64,000 nucleotides of DNA from Plasmopara viticola (GCA_001695595.3 MBPM02000009.1:1364001-1428000); one strand, 5' to 3'. Shown: positions 37,953-49,583, counted from the first letter of the stretch. Made by a program: numbers and translations. Notes: a model not told the origin generated them from the sequence alone.

Positions 37953-37974
37953 ACACACGGGCTTGCCCGTGTGT
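37953..37974. repeat. 22-bp palindrome
   Basis: ACACACGGGC and its perfect complement GCCCGTGTGT flank a two-base centre. It could form a stable hairpin, but no gene or terminator context is visible. Confidence 0.4.
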
Positions 37975-39090
37975 GCCTTAGATAAGCGCGCCGTACGTGA
38001 AATTCTTTTTCCGGACGACTCGGTCTGCTGCAAACTCCCCTGCTAGGCTCAGACTTTGTCAAGAATAGCTTGAACCCTCTTCGTCCTTTGTTGGCCATAA
38101 TGTGGGCTCGTTGTCGTCCATGAGACTTGAGTCTTGCTCACTTTGAGCAAAAAAATTCTGTGCGCGTGGAGCAAGTAGGTTCTACAAGCAATAGGATCGT
38201 CACCCGACAGCATAGTGCACTTACACCGGGCTTCCGTGTGATTTCCGATACTGTGAACGTAAATAATGCCCTACAGAGGTTATATGTCTTAAATCCTCGA
38301 CGATGCACTGGGTGCAGAGATGAAATAGTCGGCTGACTCGAGTGTCCGTGTATTATAAAATTGAACTTGTTGCTCATTCAGATTGTTGTTTAGTGTTTTA
38401 GGATATGGTACGTTTCACAACGGAGGTGTCAAATAAATTGACAGAGTTCAGAAAAAGTTTGACCCGTATTATACATTGTGTGTGGATATCGATGCGATAT
38501 TGCTATGAAAACAACAGTACGTCGTCATGCGATGAATGCTTAATGTATGGAATCACCATTCTAGAGAGCAATCGTTGAATATCTACTCTGAACAACTTTT
38601 ACTTCACTTTTGGATATAAAAGTATGAGTCAAGACTTCAATTTGCGATTAGTGCAATCTCTTGGAATCATGCGGCTTGCGATCTGCGACACATAGTTGCC
38701 ATTTGTATCAAATGAAAGTCAAAGACCATATCTAACGCTTCCTTAACGCAATAAACAGGACGTGAGACTCTTTTATCGTCGTGAGATGGTGAAGATCAAT
38801 GCACAAGGCGTACTCACGCAGCACGCTTTAATTTTAGTAGGCGCTACATGTCTTGGGAGCGCGAAATATCTGGATTCTCTTAGGAGCTCTTGACTCTTCT
38901 TGCAGCGCACTGTACAACAATATTTGCAGACGCTTATAAGTTTGTCTGGCATTTTGTCGATCATTACAAATATAACTTGGGACCATTTAAACATCCTATA
39001 TGAAATAGCGGTAAATTTTCTGATAAAATCGTTTAGTAGGAGTAATATGCTAAAATTGCAATAAGTCAAATTTTGCCTTTTAGCCGTATC

Positions 39091-39570
39091 ATGCAAGCAT
39101 TCCGTCGGGCATCCAAATTTTCGCGGTTGAGCCGCCCGTTCGTCCCCTTCACGTGCCGCGATATGAGCTCAAACGAGCGCATCAAAGCTGACGCTGCTGC
39201 TTCTTCTGGGTCTGCTGTCGCTGCGGGTGAAACCATATTTGACAAGATTATCAACAAACAGATTCCTGCCAAGATCGCGTACGAAGACGACCAGTGTTTG
39301 GCCTTTCACGACGTAAATCCGCAAGCGCCTGTGCACATTCTTCTCATTCCTAAACAGCGCGATGGCCTTACACAGCTCGCGCTGGCTGAGGAACGGCACC
39401 AAATGATCCTAGGTCATCTGCTCTATGTAGCCAAGTTAGTTGCCAAGCAGCAAAACTTGGACACTGGGTTTCGCATCGTCATCAATGACGGAGTTGACGG
39501 TTGCCAGTCTGTGTTCCACTTGCACTTGCACCTTCTTGGTGGACGCAAGCTAGGGTGGCCTCCAGGATAA
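39091..39570 (+). CDS. HINT1: HIT-family protein (HINT1-type purine nucleotide phosphoramidase)
   Basis: HINT proteins hydrolyse adenosine phosphoramidates and aminoacyl-AMP. This 159-aa single-exon protein has the full HIT fold: GETIFDKIINKQIPAKI (46-62), AFHDVNPQAPVHILLIPK and the catalytic triad H143, H145, H147 in FHLHLHLLGG. It ends in the conserved GWPPG. The core matches human HINT1 residue for residue in most conserved blocks. The first 24 residues are Arg-, Ser- and Phe-rich without acids until Asp24, as in a mitochondrial presequence. A second ATG at 39163 (Met25) would give the cytosolic form. It converges on the HD hydrolase gene, whose stop is 138 bp away. Confidence 0.94.
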   Translation: MQAFRRASKFSRLSRPFVPFTCRDMSSNERIKADAAASSGSAVAAGETIFDKIINKQIPAKIAYEDDQCLAFHDVNPQAPVHILLIPKQRDGLTQLALAEERHQMILGHLLYVAKLVAKQQNLDTGFRIVINDGVDGCQSVFHLHLHLLGGRKLGWPPG

Positions 39571-39708
39571 AGTTTTAATGAAGTGCTGAGTGAGGGAGAA
39601 GCAAGTGGGAAAAGGACCAAATAAAGCAGTGGCATCTAATAAAGTAAAGATCTCAATAAATACTGGTGACCAATTCGAGATTTCGCATCGAGGCAATTGA
39701 CCAACACT

Positions 39709-40626
39709 TTAGCGTCGACCGCTAATCTCTTCGTGAAACTGGGTTAGAAACGTCTCCATGAAAGCGTGACGTTCTTCAGCTAAACGCATTCCCGCCTTGG
39801 TCTTCATCATGTCACGAAGCTTTAGTAATTTCTGAGAGAATTACAAAAATCACAGATTAACAACGCAACGTCTTTGACAAGTACTATTCGTACCTCGTGA
39901 AAATGGTTGATAGTGGTGTTGGGACGTTTTGCGTCCATGTACATCTCTTTAGTCATGGTATCAACAGGAGAGACATCTGGGTCGTAAAGTGGTCGCAGCT
40001 TGTGTCCTCCGTACGTAAAACAGCGAGCGATTCCAATGGCTCCAATCGCATCCTTTTCAACAGAGACACATTAGTTAGAAAACCTTTGCTCGCAACGAGC
40101 AACGTACCAGTCGATCAGCATCTTGGACACATCCGAACTCAACCGAAACCAGTTGCTGACACACCAGCAAAGCATAAAATTTGTTGAAATGAAGTCGGAA
40201 GAAAGTGTTAAGCTACCGGCATCGTTTTTTCCATTTCCTCCTTGAATCCTATCGAGTCAACGATGGCCATCACACGTTCAATCTTGTCGCAAGGAACGTT
40301 TTCCGACTCCAAGAAGGCACTCGCCCTCTTTGCAATACCCTCCTGGTTCTTCTGATACTTCCAGTCATCAATGTCGTGAAGCAGAGCCGCCAAATCGACA
40401 ATTTCCAGATTCTCTTCAGGCACGCACTGACCAACAGCTACTACAATTGAACACTCCAAAACACAGCTACGAAGCCACACGCACGCACCTCCTCGTTTGC
40501 CAACATCCTCGCCACTTTCCAAACGCGCTCAATATGGTACCAGTCGTGCGATGCGTCGTTTGTCTCGAGCTGTTGCTTCACGAACGCAGCAGTGCGCTCC
40601 ACCAGTCGAGATGATGATGATGCCAT
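39709..40626 (-). CDS. HD-domain metal-dependent phosphohydrolase (bacterial YedJ-like), five exons
   Basis: Exons on the minus strand are 40489-40626, 40217-40426, 40108-40155, 39894-40052 and 39709-39831. All introns are 55-62 bp, GT-AG and phase 0, giving 225 aa. The metal-binding HD motifs are present: H27/H31 in SHDWYHIERV, H63-D64 in ALLHDIDDW and D128/D130 in QDADRLDAIGAIGIAR, followed by CFTYGGH. This is the COG1418/YedJ type of HD phosphohydrolase found in bacteria, fungi and protists; the substrate is not established. It is divergent from KAP3 with only 84 bp between the two start codons, so the promoter is likely shared. The 48-bp third exon is confirmed only by frame and by the QDADRLDAIGA join. 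Confidence 0.88.
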
Positions 40627-40710
40627 TTGTTTAGAATACCTTTTTCGTCGCTGATTGGTCGATAAGCTTCAACGTCGCTTCAGACGCAGTTCCCAAAACG
40701 ACCGCGAGTC
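40627..40710. promoter_or_regulatory. 84-bp bidirectional promoter between HD hydrolase and KAP3
   Basis: The start codons of two divergent genes lie 84 bp apart, so both 5' UTRs and core promoters must fit here or overlap the opposite gene. No TATA box is seen. Confidence 0.5.
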
Positions 40711-42848
40711 ATGAGCACTTCACGCAGTCGCGGACCGAGTTATGCCATCAAAAGCGAAAAGCCTCGCAAAGTTACCGTCAATCCAGACGATCTGGATGTT
40801 TATATGGATAAGCTGTATGATGACGACGTCGAATCGAAGCTTGAGGGAGCTAAAATGATTCTGCAACTCGCAGAATTTGCTGGGAACATTGAAGGTCTTG
40901 TGCAGGACGAGTCGCTTATGGTCGGTAAATATTTGAGCCAACTGTCTGTATGATAAAGCTTTATGTATTGACCTGAGCTTGTATCATTGCTGGAGTCGTA
41001 GAGTCTCCTGTCTCGCGTGTTGAATGACGAATATAAAAAGAGTTACGACCTTACACTCGCATTGATGCGCATCTTTTGGTGTTTTTCAAATTTTCTGCAA
41101 TTGCATTCAATTCTATCAAATTATCGCATTGGAGCTGTTACGCTTAAAATTGTCGAGTTCGAGCTCAAGCGACACGAGGTATGTCTTGAAGAAGAAAAAC
41201 AATTGATGGCCGCGGCAAACGATATTTCGAGAGAAGACACGACTTTGTCAAACGACCTTCTTGCAAAGCTTAACCGCGAGAAAAAGCGCAACAAAAAACG
41301 CATCAAGAAACAAGATCAACTGCTGTAAGAATGCGTGCTAGAAACATTAATTTTGTACGCACAATGGGCACTCAACTTCTACTTGTATGTTGCAGCAACG
41401 TGTGCTTTAGCGTACTACTATACCTCGCAGAAGACATTCACACTGAGCACAAAATGGTGAAACGCAAAATTGTTTTGTTTCTTACTAAGGTACTGCCATC
41501 CTGCCGTGTCCAATTATGATAATAATGATCACATGTATCATTTGCATCTATTTTCTGCATTGCATTATAGTTACTGGATCGTGTAGCGCCCGATTTGGTC
41601 ATTTTGACTCTTACTTTTCTTAAAAAACTCAGTATTTTTGAAGAAAATAAGGACGCAATGGCCGAGCTCATGGTGGTTGAGAAGTTGGTGCGATACCTTA
41701 GTTGTAATCACGACAAGACCATCCAGACAGCGTTGAAATTGCTCTTTAATTTGTCGTTCGACCCAGCTTTACGCGAAGTGCTTGTAAGAAATAGCATGGT
41801 TCCAAAACTGGTGGAACTGCTCAAGAAGCCGCCTTTTCGTGCGTTTTCTTTGCGAACTCTTTATCATCTTAGTATTGACGACAGATGCAAGTCAATGTTT
41901 ACGTACACGGAGGCGATACCAATTGTCATGCAATTGGTCATTAATTTTCCACAAAATTTGGTGGCGAAGGAGCTTGCAGCACTGGCGGTGAACCTCAGTC
42001 ACAACACGCGCAACGCTGAACTCATGTGTCAAAATCGAGGATTAGAAGCTCTCGCCACACGCGTATTTCGCACTCGCGATCCACTTCTGATGAAAGTGAT
42101 TCGAAATATTTCACAATGGTCGTACACATTGCAAGAGGAACTAGTTAGCGAAAAAACCTACAAATATCGAGGCATGTGGGCTCCGTTTATCGTTCCATTT
42201 ATCGAGCTATGCCACAACGTAGACAATCACGACTTCTCAATTGAAGTTTTGGCAACGTTAGCAAACATGACTCCAAGTGATCTTCCATCAAAAACTTCGT
42301 GGGACAGATTGGTGGTAGATCACGCATTGATTCCGCTTCTTAACAAGTTTCTAGTGCCAGGCTTTTCGCAGGATGATATGATCCTTGTTGTCGTGCTCTT
42401 TGTTAGCGCGCTCGCGCTAGAACCTCAATGTGCACCACTATTGTCATCTTCTCGACTCATCCGCACACTGCATTCTCTATTCCAAGAGAAACAACACGAT
42501 AGTGAACTCACGTTACAGCTTCTCTATGCATTTTATCGCATGCTACGGATCCCTGAGACGTTTGAAGAAATCGTGTTTAATGTTGACTTTGTACCGGACT
42601 TACTTCTTGTCGCTGATGCCTCTAATATTGAAGTGCGTCGAATGTGCGACGTGGTGATGGACTTGATTCTTGATCATGACCTCAATCACAGTGATTCCAT
42701 GAACGAATTTGGGCACCTCATTCGTCGGAGGAGGTTTGAGATTCATAATGCTGAATACCTCGAAATGATTCACTTTGAATCGCAAAGCGCATCATATCGT
42801 AAGCACCGCGGAATGGAGCACAATGGTGGCAAAGAAGAGGATGAGTAG
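40711..42848 (+). CDS. KAP3: kinesin-associated protein KAP3 (heterotrimeric kinesin-2 subunit), four exons
   Basis: KAP3 is the armadillo-repeat cargo subunit of kinesin-2, the anterograde motor of intraflagellar transport. Exons are 40711-40920, 41002-41324, 41396-41489 and 41571-42848. The joined protein (about 634 aa) follows animal KAP3 across its length: an N-terminal block with VYMDKLYDDD, then SRVLNDEYKKSYDL, RIGAVTLKIVEFELKRHE, QDQLL joined to NVCFSVLLYLAEDIHTE, FLKKLSIFEENKDAM and LLFNLSFDPALRE. DPLLMKVIRNISQW and LATLANMTPSDL follow. Introns 2 and 3 are ordinary GT-AG. Intron 1 must use the unusual donor GTCGGT to keep frame, so that junction is less certain. An intact gene implies a flagellated zoospore or sperm-like stage. 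Its 3' end converges on the next gene, 97 bp away. Confidence 0.92.
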
Positions 42849-42945
42849 TTTACATTATTGCACACAAAAGGTGTTACCTGAACTTTAATATACTAAATAA
42901 CGAGTAATTCCAGCATTAAATTTTTCTTTTCGCGACATTCAAACA

Positions 42946-45900
42946 TCAGCCGATTTTCTTCTTTGTAACAAGCCCGATTACGCTCTTACGATCAATCCCG
43001 ACGCGTGGCAATGCCTTCTCGGGCCAATAATTGTTGTTTTCGCTATTAATGGATGCTCCAGGCGGAATTAAATATATGTTATAAGCACATGCAGGCGATA
43101 TTGAAAGTGCAAGTACTCGCGACTTGTGCTTTCGCTTATCCGAGTAGCGCACAAGTTGGCGCACAAGCTTCCAATGATCGTAGACGGACTCTAAACAGAA
43201 GAACGCCATCGTCGATTCATGAAGATTACGAACTTCAGTCTCCACTTTTTGCATCCCCACGATTCCTTTCTGTGTAATTACGATGCTTCGGCTCTGCGGA
43301 AACTCTTCCGGTATCATCCCATCGCGCGTACGACACCAAAAGGCATCAACGCGAAACTCGTGAAAATTGTTTGTAATGGATGCATCCTGGATCCGAAGAA
43401 GACACGACCATGCAACGGAGCTGCTCACCATGGGCAAATCGCTTTCAATCTCAATTTTTTTACCGTCTTCGTCCAATGGCTTGGTATCAAGACCACAATC
43501 GATAAGATCAATCAAAAATTGTGCAGCTCGCCACTCCGCCAATTGACGAGCTTCTGCTTCTGTGTTCCACGTAGCCCGACAAAGTACGTGGTCATCTATT
43601 CGTACAACACAGTGAACCCCACTGTTTAAGCGAGAGTCTCGAGCGAAGGACGAGCGCGGTGGATCTTCAACTGAAGTTGTAATCTAATTGAAAACCACAT
43701 AAATTGTGAATTCATTACCAAAAAACTCAAGCAGAGTACATGACAATGAACGACATACCCTGGCAATACCCGACAGCTTGAGATCGTGAAAAGAATCAGT
43801 CGGTGATACATACGCTAGAGACTTCACGTCTAAGAAATGAAGTAATTGTGCCCAGACCGATCGAATCTTGTTCAATTCGTTAAGCATACCATCGACACCA
43901 GCATTGCAAGCATCAGACTTCAACACTTTCGACGCCCGAAAACAAATGACGTCATTAACACCGACAAGAACTTCATAAATGCCTTCTCGTAGACGTTCCA
44001 TTTTGATGGTTGCTGTGACGTTAGGGACAATCTGTCTGTTTTCAGCTCCACGATACTTCAGCGATGCTCGAAGTCGATTAATTCCAGCACACAGAGCATC
44101 TTCAGGAGTGAACAAACTACGAATTGCCGCACGAAATTTGGCGTCATCAGTAGAATTGCTTTCGGAACGCTCATCATAGTCTTTAACCAACTCGTTTTCA
44201 AATGCTTTCGTCTGTTCGGCCAAAGCACATGATTCCGGAGACTTTTTTATCCCAGAAGGATCCCAATCATCGCAATCCATACCGTCGGAATAGTTATCGT
44301 AATCATCACCATCGTCACTTATCTCGTCATCACTGCATAATACAAGATTAGTTTTCTTCACTGGCGTGGGGGTAGAAACACTAGTCGAGTTAGGAAGTGT
44401 TACAGCAACATTTCTTGTCGAAATAGGAGTGACACTCGAGGGAGACGGGGAGGATTGGCTAGTCTTCATTTTGTTCAAGGACTCCAAGATGTCGCGCCAT
44501 CTTTCGTTGGCAGAACGCTTTGCATCTTTTGCGTTCAAGCATGCTGTCGAAATGGTAAGCGTGTCTCGAACTTTAATGAAGTACATGTATAGCGGTGGAA
44601 CTAATCTCTCCACAGTTGAGACCTGAGCACAAGTAGAAATTGCAGGGCGTTATTATTAAAAATTTACGTCGGCAATGGCCACAAACACACCTTGTCATGA
44701 CTTTTGGCTTGAGTTTCGTTACCAGCCATTAATGAGTTTGACGTGTGCTTAAGTCGGTCATTGAAAGTTGCAAGTAGAGTCTCCCAAGTCTGAATTATCC
44801 CATCCAGTAATCTGATCAGAACTAAAGTTGCCTTATCCTTCGCGACTTCAATATTTGGCCCTTCCCCGCAAGCCACGACCACGTCTTCGGGTGCGCAGAG
44901 CGTGCATTTGATTTGGCCATTATTTTGCCGTGCCACGGTCCGGCAAAGCTATATGAATCAAACATCATACATGTTAATGTAGCATGAACAGCCCAAGGTA
45001 GAACTTTCCGCCTACCGTAAGCCCCGACGACAGCACAATCGTTTCTGATTTCACATCCTGGTGCCATTTAATTGCTTTTACAACTCCAAAAACTTTTTCT
45101 TGATCTTTAAAAAGTAACATTAATAGCGCTTGATAAACGTCTGACTTAGCCTTTGCGACTTCATCTTCAGAGCGAGAAGGCAAGTCACGGCTCAAATCCG
45201 AGCCGCCTCGGTCCTCCACAAACAAAGACCTTGCATTGACTGCCGCAGTATCGTCATCTTGTCGTTTGGCAAAGTCCCTGTCAGGTGGTGGTGGCATATG
45301 CGGTTCTAATAAGGACACGCGCGAACGAGGAGCTCGACGCGCATCGTCATAATAATTTCCTTCTTGGGAAGCATAGTGCCGCTTTCGTAAAATGCCCATA
45401 GACCTCAACTCTTCAACCCTACTACCACCGTTTTCAATTGATGGTTCGCTATTATGTTCAATCTCCATTTCATTCAAGTCGTATGCCACCGTCGCTTGAT
45501 AAGGCTGGGATATCTCATACGAGTTGACTTGGACCTCGCTCTTAATCTGTTTAGCGCGATCTCGCTGCAGCCTATCTTCGTACTGATCAACCAATTCCAT
45601 GAGAAATACCATGAGCGCATCAACTACTTCACTTTTCGTGCTTGGCAGAGATGATCCTTGTCTGCAAACAAGCGGAAATTGCTGAATGTGCGCTACTACA
45701 TCGTAAACGACATTGCCAGATTCCGCACTAGACTTTTCGTGGAACTACGCACATTAAGAGCGCTTAAACTTCATGCAGGAATGGGTTAGCTCATAAAATA
45801 AGCAAACGTACCCGCACTATTCGCTTGGTGACGAGATAATTAAAAGTCGCGTCCTTCACTCTTCGGCTATCATTGTCTTTGCAAAAGCCAAATTGAGTTT

Positions 45901-47414
45901 TTAAATACGACAACATGTCACCGTACAATCGTTGGTGTTCACTCACTGCCCTTTTTAGCCTCGAAAGGGCACCAATCGAGACTTCCCGATCATTGATACC
46001 AGAACAATCAAACGATATATGTCCAAGGCGAAAACGTGCTATGTACTGAGACGCACTCGTCATTTGTAACTCGCGCCGAAGCTAATTAATTAAAAGTCAT
46101 TCTCAAACTGTTTAAATAACGGACAAAAATGCGTACCTTGAGCCCCGTAGCCAACTTAAACTCCTTGCTCATAGTCATTAATGGCACAGTTTGAACAGCT
46201 GTTGCTAGCTCTTCAAGCAATGTCACAATGTCAACATTTGGGCTGACTAAAGCTCGCAGGTACGATTGGCCTTCTTCCACTCCAAAAGTCTTGGGTTTAA
46301 TAGCCTCTTGATTCCAATGAGCGGAGGAAAAAGGCCTTTCGATCGGCAATGAGGCGTTAGTAAGCGTCGAGTCACGTTTATCATCAATATTTGTTTCAAA
46401 CGAGTCGAGGTTTTCAGCAAAAGTAACCCGTTTGTTCAACCCGCTAGATGACGGACCTAAAGATTGTGATTGCGAGCACATCTGACGTAAAATAGAAGTA
46501 GGTTTCGACTGAACACAGAAAATGCTGTTGGAGCTATCGTCTTCAGGTTGCTCAGGGCGCATAATGTCTATCATGTTCTTCGTCGGGAGATGCAACTTGT
46601 TATTATCAGTCATATCAACATCTTTATCTACGACGACCCTTTCGTCTTCTTCACTCTTGATTGCTATGTACCACTTTTGAAATTTGTCAATGAATTGGAA
46701 CGTTCTGTCTTTCATCAAGACATTTCTTGCATCTCCAGTCATAATCTTCACGTACATCAGAAGTTTCTTTGCCGAGTGCAGTCGCTGTACCGTCAACCGA
46801 TCTTGTTGAATCATAGCATCGTATCGTTTTGAAAGCTGCTGATGACGAAGTGTGATCCCATCGAGTACACGCAAAATTTGGCCCGGAGTGCGTCCATTTC
46901 TCAAATCAGGTTGTATAGCCTTTCCCATGCGTACAAAGCGTAGCACTATTGTCCTACTTGGACATTCGTCGTGCTCTTGCTTGATTGTGACTTCTTCACC
47001 CATTGCAACAACGTCCTGGTGAAGCTGCTTTACTTTACGGGGACAAAGTAGAAAGTCCTGTACGTTCATGCCGACGAAATAGTCGTCCGGTTCAATGGTA
47101 CAGATGGGAGCGATAGGCCGACCAGCTACTTTATCCATAAATTCCATTGGATACCGAGGCGTAAAAGTTTTCTGCACTTGAAAGAGATGCGAGTTTAAAA
47201 GAGCAGCGACCGAAAACCCAAAGTGCGTCGTTAATTGCAACTTGGCCACCGGACCGCGCGGCAACGTATAGTGAACTTCGTAGACACGACCTAGTGAGAG
47301 TAGCTCGCGTGCAGCTAGAGCTACCTCTACGCGCCATAGTCGAATGGCCATGTCAAAGGCTAGAGCATGGCTTGTCTTGAGCAAGTTGACCGCGCTCTCT
47401 GCACTCTGCCCCAT
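42946..47414 (-). CDS. unrecognised 1378-aa protein with six or more beta-beta-alpha repeats, six exons
   Basis: Exons on the minus strand are 46137-47414, 45812-46081, 45016-45744, 44691-44948, 43759-44622 and 42946-43683. All five introns (55, 67, 67, 68, 75 bp) are GT-AG and phase 0, and the frame stays open throughout. I do not recognise the family. A degenerate unit of about 45-50 aa recurs: two short strands of alternating hydrophobics, often with Cys, then an amphipathic helix ending in a W/Y-x-x-L/M-L-like cluster. Copies start near 46051, 45717, 44918, 43983, 43620 and 43290; a weaker one is near 46960. The unit recalls the second half of a double-stranded-RNA-binding domain. Linkers are acidic and Ser-rich, for example [19 protein letters not shown]. 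There is no signal peptide or membrane span, so it is probably nuclear or cytosolic. Confidence 0.82.
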
Positions 47415-47504
47415 TAGTATTGCTTTGTGTTAAATAGAACACTGGCGGACAGGAGAATCTCTGATTGTGAATAGTATTACTAGCTAAAGGTTTACGGGCT
47501 AGCA

Positions 47505-48351
47505 CTATTCCATGAGAAAGATGCGGCTTGCTACATCACGAACGAGCCAGTCGATGCCGTCGACAAGACCATCACCAGTAACTGCACTACAAGAGACAAT
47601 ACTCCAATGCCGAGTGGAAAATTGAGCAGAACGTAGACCCAGCGTGTCTGCAATCTCTGCGGACAAAAGTGCACCTGGTAGATCCTGCTTGTTGGCAAAG
47701 ATCAATAGCGTAGCTCCCGCTAGTTTCTAAGGCGTTAAAGAAAGAAATGAGCTGGGCAGAAGCAGCTGAAGGGAAGATGGGTCTGTTGTACCTCTTGAGC
47801 TAGCAAGCTAGTCAGCTCACGCTTGCAATCTTCAAGCCTTCGTCGGTCGGCGCTGTCCACCACCCACACGAGGGCATCCGTCTGTAGATACACACGTATT
47901 CAGCTCGAATGCCCCTTCAAACCTTTCCCGCTTGCACTACCTGCTCAAAGTAGTTTCTCCAGTAAGAGCGAATTGTTTGCTGTCCTCCTACGTCCCAAAC
48001 ATTGAGCTTAAAGCTGTATGTGGGAGCAGTCACATGCATCGTCGTAAGTGTTAAAATATCTCAAGCTGCATCATAATAGTGTACTTGCTCCTTGTACTCG
48101 AGCGTCTGGATGTCAAAGCCCAGTGTTGGAGAAATCTCATTGATGTCCTGGCCCATAAACTTTTTAATAATCGTCGTCTTTCCCGCGTTGTCCAAGCCCC
48201 TGAGCCACAGTCATTGTCAAAAGTCCATGAATGGTTGAGTACTCTCCTAGAGAGCAGATTAAAGTGCGTCAGGCGCATGAACGCACAACATAAGAACACG
48301 AATCTCCTTCTCTTTCTCCTTAACCTTTTTAAGGATAGTTAGCAGACCCAT
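47505..48351 (-). CDS. ARL2: ARL2 (ADP-ribosylation factor-like GTPase 2), five exons
   Basis: ARL2 regulates tubulin folding cofactors and mitochondrial/ciliary cargo release. Exons on the minus strand are 48287-48351, 48089-48199, 47941-48013, 47792-47881 and 47505-47726, giving 186 aa (human 184). The family start MGLLTILKK is kept. GLDNAGKTT (P-loop), [51 protein letters not shown] and CSAVTG are all present. Introns 1, 3 and 4 are GT-AG. Intron 2 (48014-48088) only keeps frame if a GC donor (GCAAGT) is used; the nearby GT would put a TAA stop immediately after the junction. The gene lies tail to head with the 1378-aa gene (90 bp). It is divergent from the next gene by 91 bp. Confidence 0.93.
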
Positions 48352-48442
48352 TGTGACTTTATTGTGCAAGAAAATGCGATTTACACTAGAATTGTAAGGG
48401 TACGAAACGACGCGACATTATTTAGCACAGTAGACTATTGCC
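48352..48442. promoter_or_regulatory. 91-bp bidirectional promoter region
   Basis: It separates the start codons of ARL2 (minus) and the Ser/Pro-rich protein (plus). The two core promoters must be shared or overlapping. Confidence 0.5.
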
Positions 48443-49583
48443 ATGACCAAGGTTGTTCGAACCCGAGACTCAAAGCCGATAGATTGTGATGGAAACCAGA
48501 AGGATATACACCCATTAGAGCTCAGCAGTGACTCACTCGATTCTCAAGTCCCTCTGCAGCAACTCCAGCTTTCAGACGGGAACAATGTCGCAAAGGCGCC
48601 CGTAACCCTTACGGATGCGTGTGCACCAATATCACTATCGGAGCTTTCAGACTTGGAATCGGATTCCATTGACGCTCTTGACCTTGTGAGTAATCAAACG
48701 CGTTTTCAATTACATGAAAAAGACAAGCTGGAGGCTAGCATTGACTTTGTCTCCCTGGAGCTTCTGGTGGGTACTACGTGGCAAGCTGCCGTCATGTAAC
48801 CGAGTAGGCTTATCAATCGTGTTGTAACAGGCAATGCAGAGTCCTCACGGTGGAAATCAACAGTGGACTAACAAAGAAGAAAATAAGAATGCAAGTGTGG
48901 CCTTAGCCCGACTAGAGACATCCCCGCGTCAAAAGATGGATAGACTATCCACTGGTCTTAGACCCTTGTCGCTAAACATCGCCTCGCCAATGGCGCTTGA
49001 GCCATCCTGTACGTCATCGTCTACCCAGTCATCCACCAACGATGATTACGGATTGGCTTCACCCATGTCGCTACCAAATACGCCTTCGCAAAGTGGATCG
49101 GCGATCGTCTTTTCCTCCGATCTTGAGCTTCCTGGTCCACCGGCGGAGGCTGAAGCCACAAGAGCTAGAAAGTCTTGTAAGCTTGGGCAATGCAAGAGCG
49201 TTCAAAAACTAGATTGTCGAGCCTCTATAGATATGCTCAAGACTGGGGCTGTTACACCAAACCCAAGGAACGAAGGATTTCGTAAATCACGAGCTAATGT
49301 AAGACTAACAAGATCATCGCTTCCAGCACTACCGGAATTCCGAGGGAAAACTCGACACGGGGGGATCTACTCGCTACTCTTAAAAAACAAGTTCTCAACG
49401 CAAAAACCCGTGCTTATCAAAGAGGCACACAGTCCTGAAGGTTGGATGCTGATTCGTTCTCTACGCAGTAATTTGTGCAACTCTGATACTATTTGTTATA
49501 TGGCATGCAGAATTGTCAGCGATACCGTCCGTTTCCAAGGTGCGAACGTAACCTCATATTTCAATTTGCGCCGTTGGGGCTAA
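48443..49583 (+). CDS. Ser/Thr-Pro-rich protein of unknown function, two exons
   Basis: Exon 1 (48443-48766) joins exon 2 (48831-49583) across a 64-bp GT-AG intron in phase 0, giving about 358 aa. I do not recognise the family. Most of the protein is low-complexity and probably disordered: Ser-, Asp- and Leu-rich in exon 1 (SLSELSDLESDSIDALDL), then many SP/TP sites (ASPMALEPS, ASPMSLPNTPS, AVTPNPR) that suggest proline-directed phosphorylation. A basic segment near residues 285-330 (GGIYSLLLKNKF, VLIKEAHSPEGW) may be the only folded part. The 3' end is uncertain: a downstream frame to 49687 also looks coding but cannot be joined by a normal-length intron in phase. No signal peptide or membrane span. 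Confidence 0.6.

Larger units (their letters stand above)
32335..39090. other. gene desert
   Basis: No intact gene is visible. Short open frames such as 34121-34474 (+, 117 aa) and 37335-37667 (+, 110 aa) lack recognisable domains and neighbours. Local features are a hairpin at 33777-33829, a 10-G run at 35222-35231 and a 22-bp palindrome at 37953-37974. The region resembles old repeat debris. Confidence 0.5.

Noticed and set aside
42946..43542. SPOC domain at the C-terminus of the 1378-aa protein
   Set aside because: The IYLIPPG ending recalls SPOC proteins, but the preceding segment fits the internal beta-beta-alpha repeats better. No arginine patch typical of SPOC is evident.
48443..48480. 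tRNA-like GTTCGAACCC box
   Set aside because: It lies within the first exon of a coding gene, and no acceptor stem or cloverleaf can be formed around it.
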